32,004 nucleotides of DNA, taken from assembly GCA_002070215.1 (NCBI GenBank), contig MWCV01000029.1, forward strand, positions 1 to 32,004, in the 5' to 3' direction. The translations under genes were made by a program, and so were the position numbers. Shown here piece by piece: positions 31,884 through 32,004 of the stretch (position 1 is the first letter of the stretch; the number at the start of each line of letters is the position of its first letter). The stretch is from Chloroflexi bacterium ADurb.Bin180. Its GTDB lineage: Bacteria > Chloroflexota > Anaerolineae > UBA2200. The notes beneath the pieces are model-generated. The model did no database searches. It was given only the letters and a program-made list of their open reading frames with translations, and was not told where the DNA came from.

Positions 31884-32004
31884 CTATTCGATGATCTTGG
31901 TTACCACGCCCGAAGCCACGGTGCGCCCACCCTCGCGGATGGCAAAGCGCGAACCCTGCTCCAGAGCCACGGGCACGATCAGCTCGACACGCATCTGGAT
32001 GTTG
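31884..32004 (-). CDS. tuf: Elongation factor Tu, C-terminal fragment (continues beyond window)
   Basis: The last 39 codons are visible: [20 protein letters not shown], then [16 protein letters not shown] and a TAG stop. This is the EF-Tu domain III end. The 5' part lies right of the window. The tuf-rpmG-tRNA-secE-nusG order is conserved widely in bacteria. Confidence 0.93.
   Translation of the reverse strand, partial: NIQMRVELIVPVALEQGSRFAIREGGRTVASGVVTKIIE

Noticed and set aside
1-32004. CRISPR array or rRNA genes
   Set aside because: No regularly spaced repeat array beyond the three 13-bp repeats and no rRNA-like sequence was seen.

Overview
This window looks like a chromosome segment from a Chloroflexota bacterium, probably of the Anaerolineae/Dehalococcoidia side. 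Pointers are lipoprotein precursors with long Pro/Thr/Ala spacers right after the lipobox Cys, shared n-regions ending in an SRRDFL/V twin-arginine motif, high GC with GTG and TTG starts, and reductive-dehalogenase-like genes beside tungsten-type oxidoreductases. The phylum is an inference from style, not from a search.

Layout. (1) 1-657: three 13-bp repeats spaced 22 bp apart (possible IS21-type end), a promoter and a riboswitch-like leader. (2) 658-6723, cassette 1, plus strand: Tat-exported four-cluster ferredoxin lipoprotein, aldehyde:ferredoxin oxidoreductase (AOR) family enzyme, terminator, ThiF-family adenylyltransferase, small membrane protein, reductive-dehalogenase-like (Rdh) lipoprotein. 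(3) 6724-12196, cassette 2: the same architecture, including the leader, but without ThiF. (4) 12301-14692: fused NapH-NapG-type iron-sulfur membrane protein, then TatA- and TatB-like genes. (5) 14705-16431: a hypothetical protein and an alpha/beta hydrolase. (6) 16428-21181, minus strand: AbrB-type regulator, methyltransferase and a BtuCD-class ABC importer behind a third copy of the riboswitch-like leader. (7) 21198-25261: interrupted tandem GNAT gene, NAD-dependent epimerase, small membrane protein, M48 protease and a zinc-ribbon membrane protein. (8) 25298-32004, minus strand: glmS, a DUF1294 protein, and the conserved block rplL-rplJ-rplA-rplK-nusG-secE-tRNA-Trp-rpmG-tuf (partial).

How the parts may work together. 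The two AOR enzymes have no signal peptide, but each follows a Tat-lipoprotein ferredoxin with which it is translationally coupled. They could be folded with their pterin cofactor in the cytoplasm and exported as partners. Two Rdh-like lipoproteins with small membrane-protein partners, a membrane ferredoxin relay and Tat components lie in the same region. This suggests an extracytoplasmic electron-transfer system on the outer face of the membrane. The same leader RNA, which I read as the molybdenum/tungsten cofactor (Moco/Tuco) motif, precedes both enzyme cassettes and the ABC importer. That points to the importer carrying molybdate or tungstate rather than iron or cobalamin. The expression platforms look opposite: cofactor would turn the enzymes on and the importer off.

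The most unusual features are a classical C2H2 zinc-finger pattern inside both Rdh-like proteins and a 1,159-bp near-identical block shared by the two Rdh genes. That block has codon use unlike the host-like N-termini grafted onto it. An internal twin-arginine motif in the NapH-NapG fusion and the mirrored riboswitch logic also stand out.
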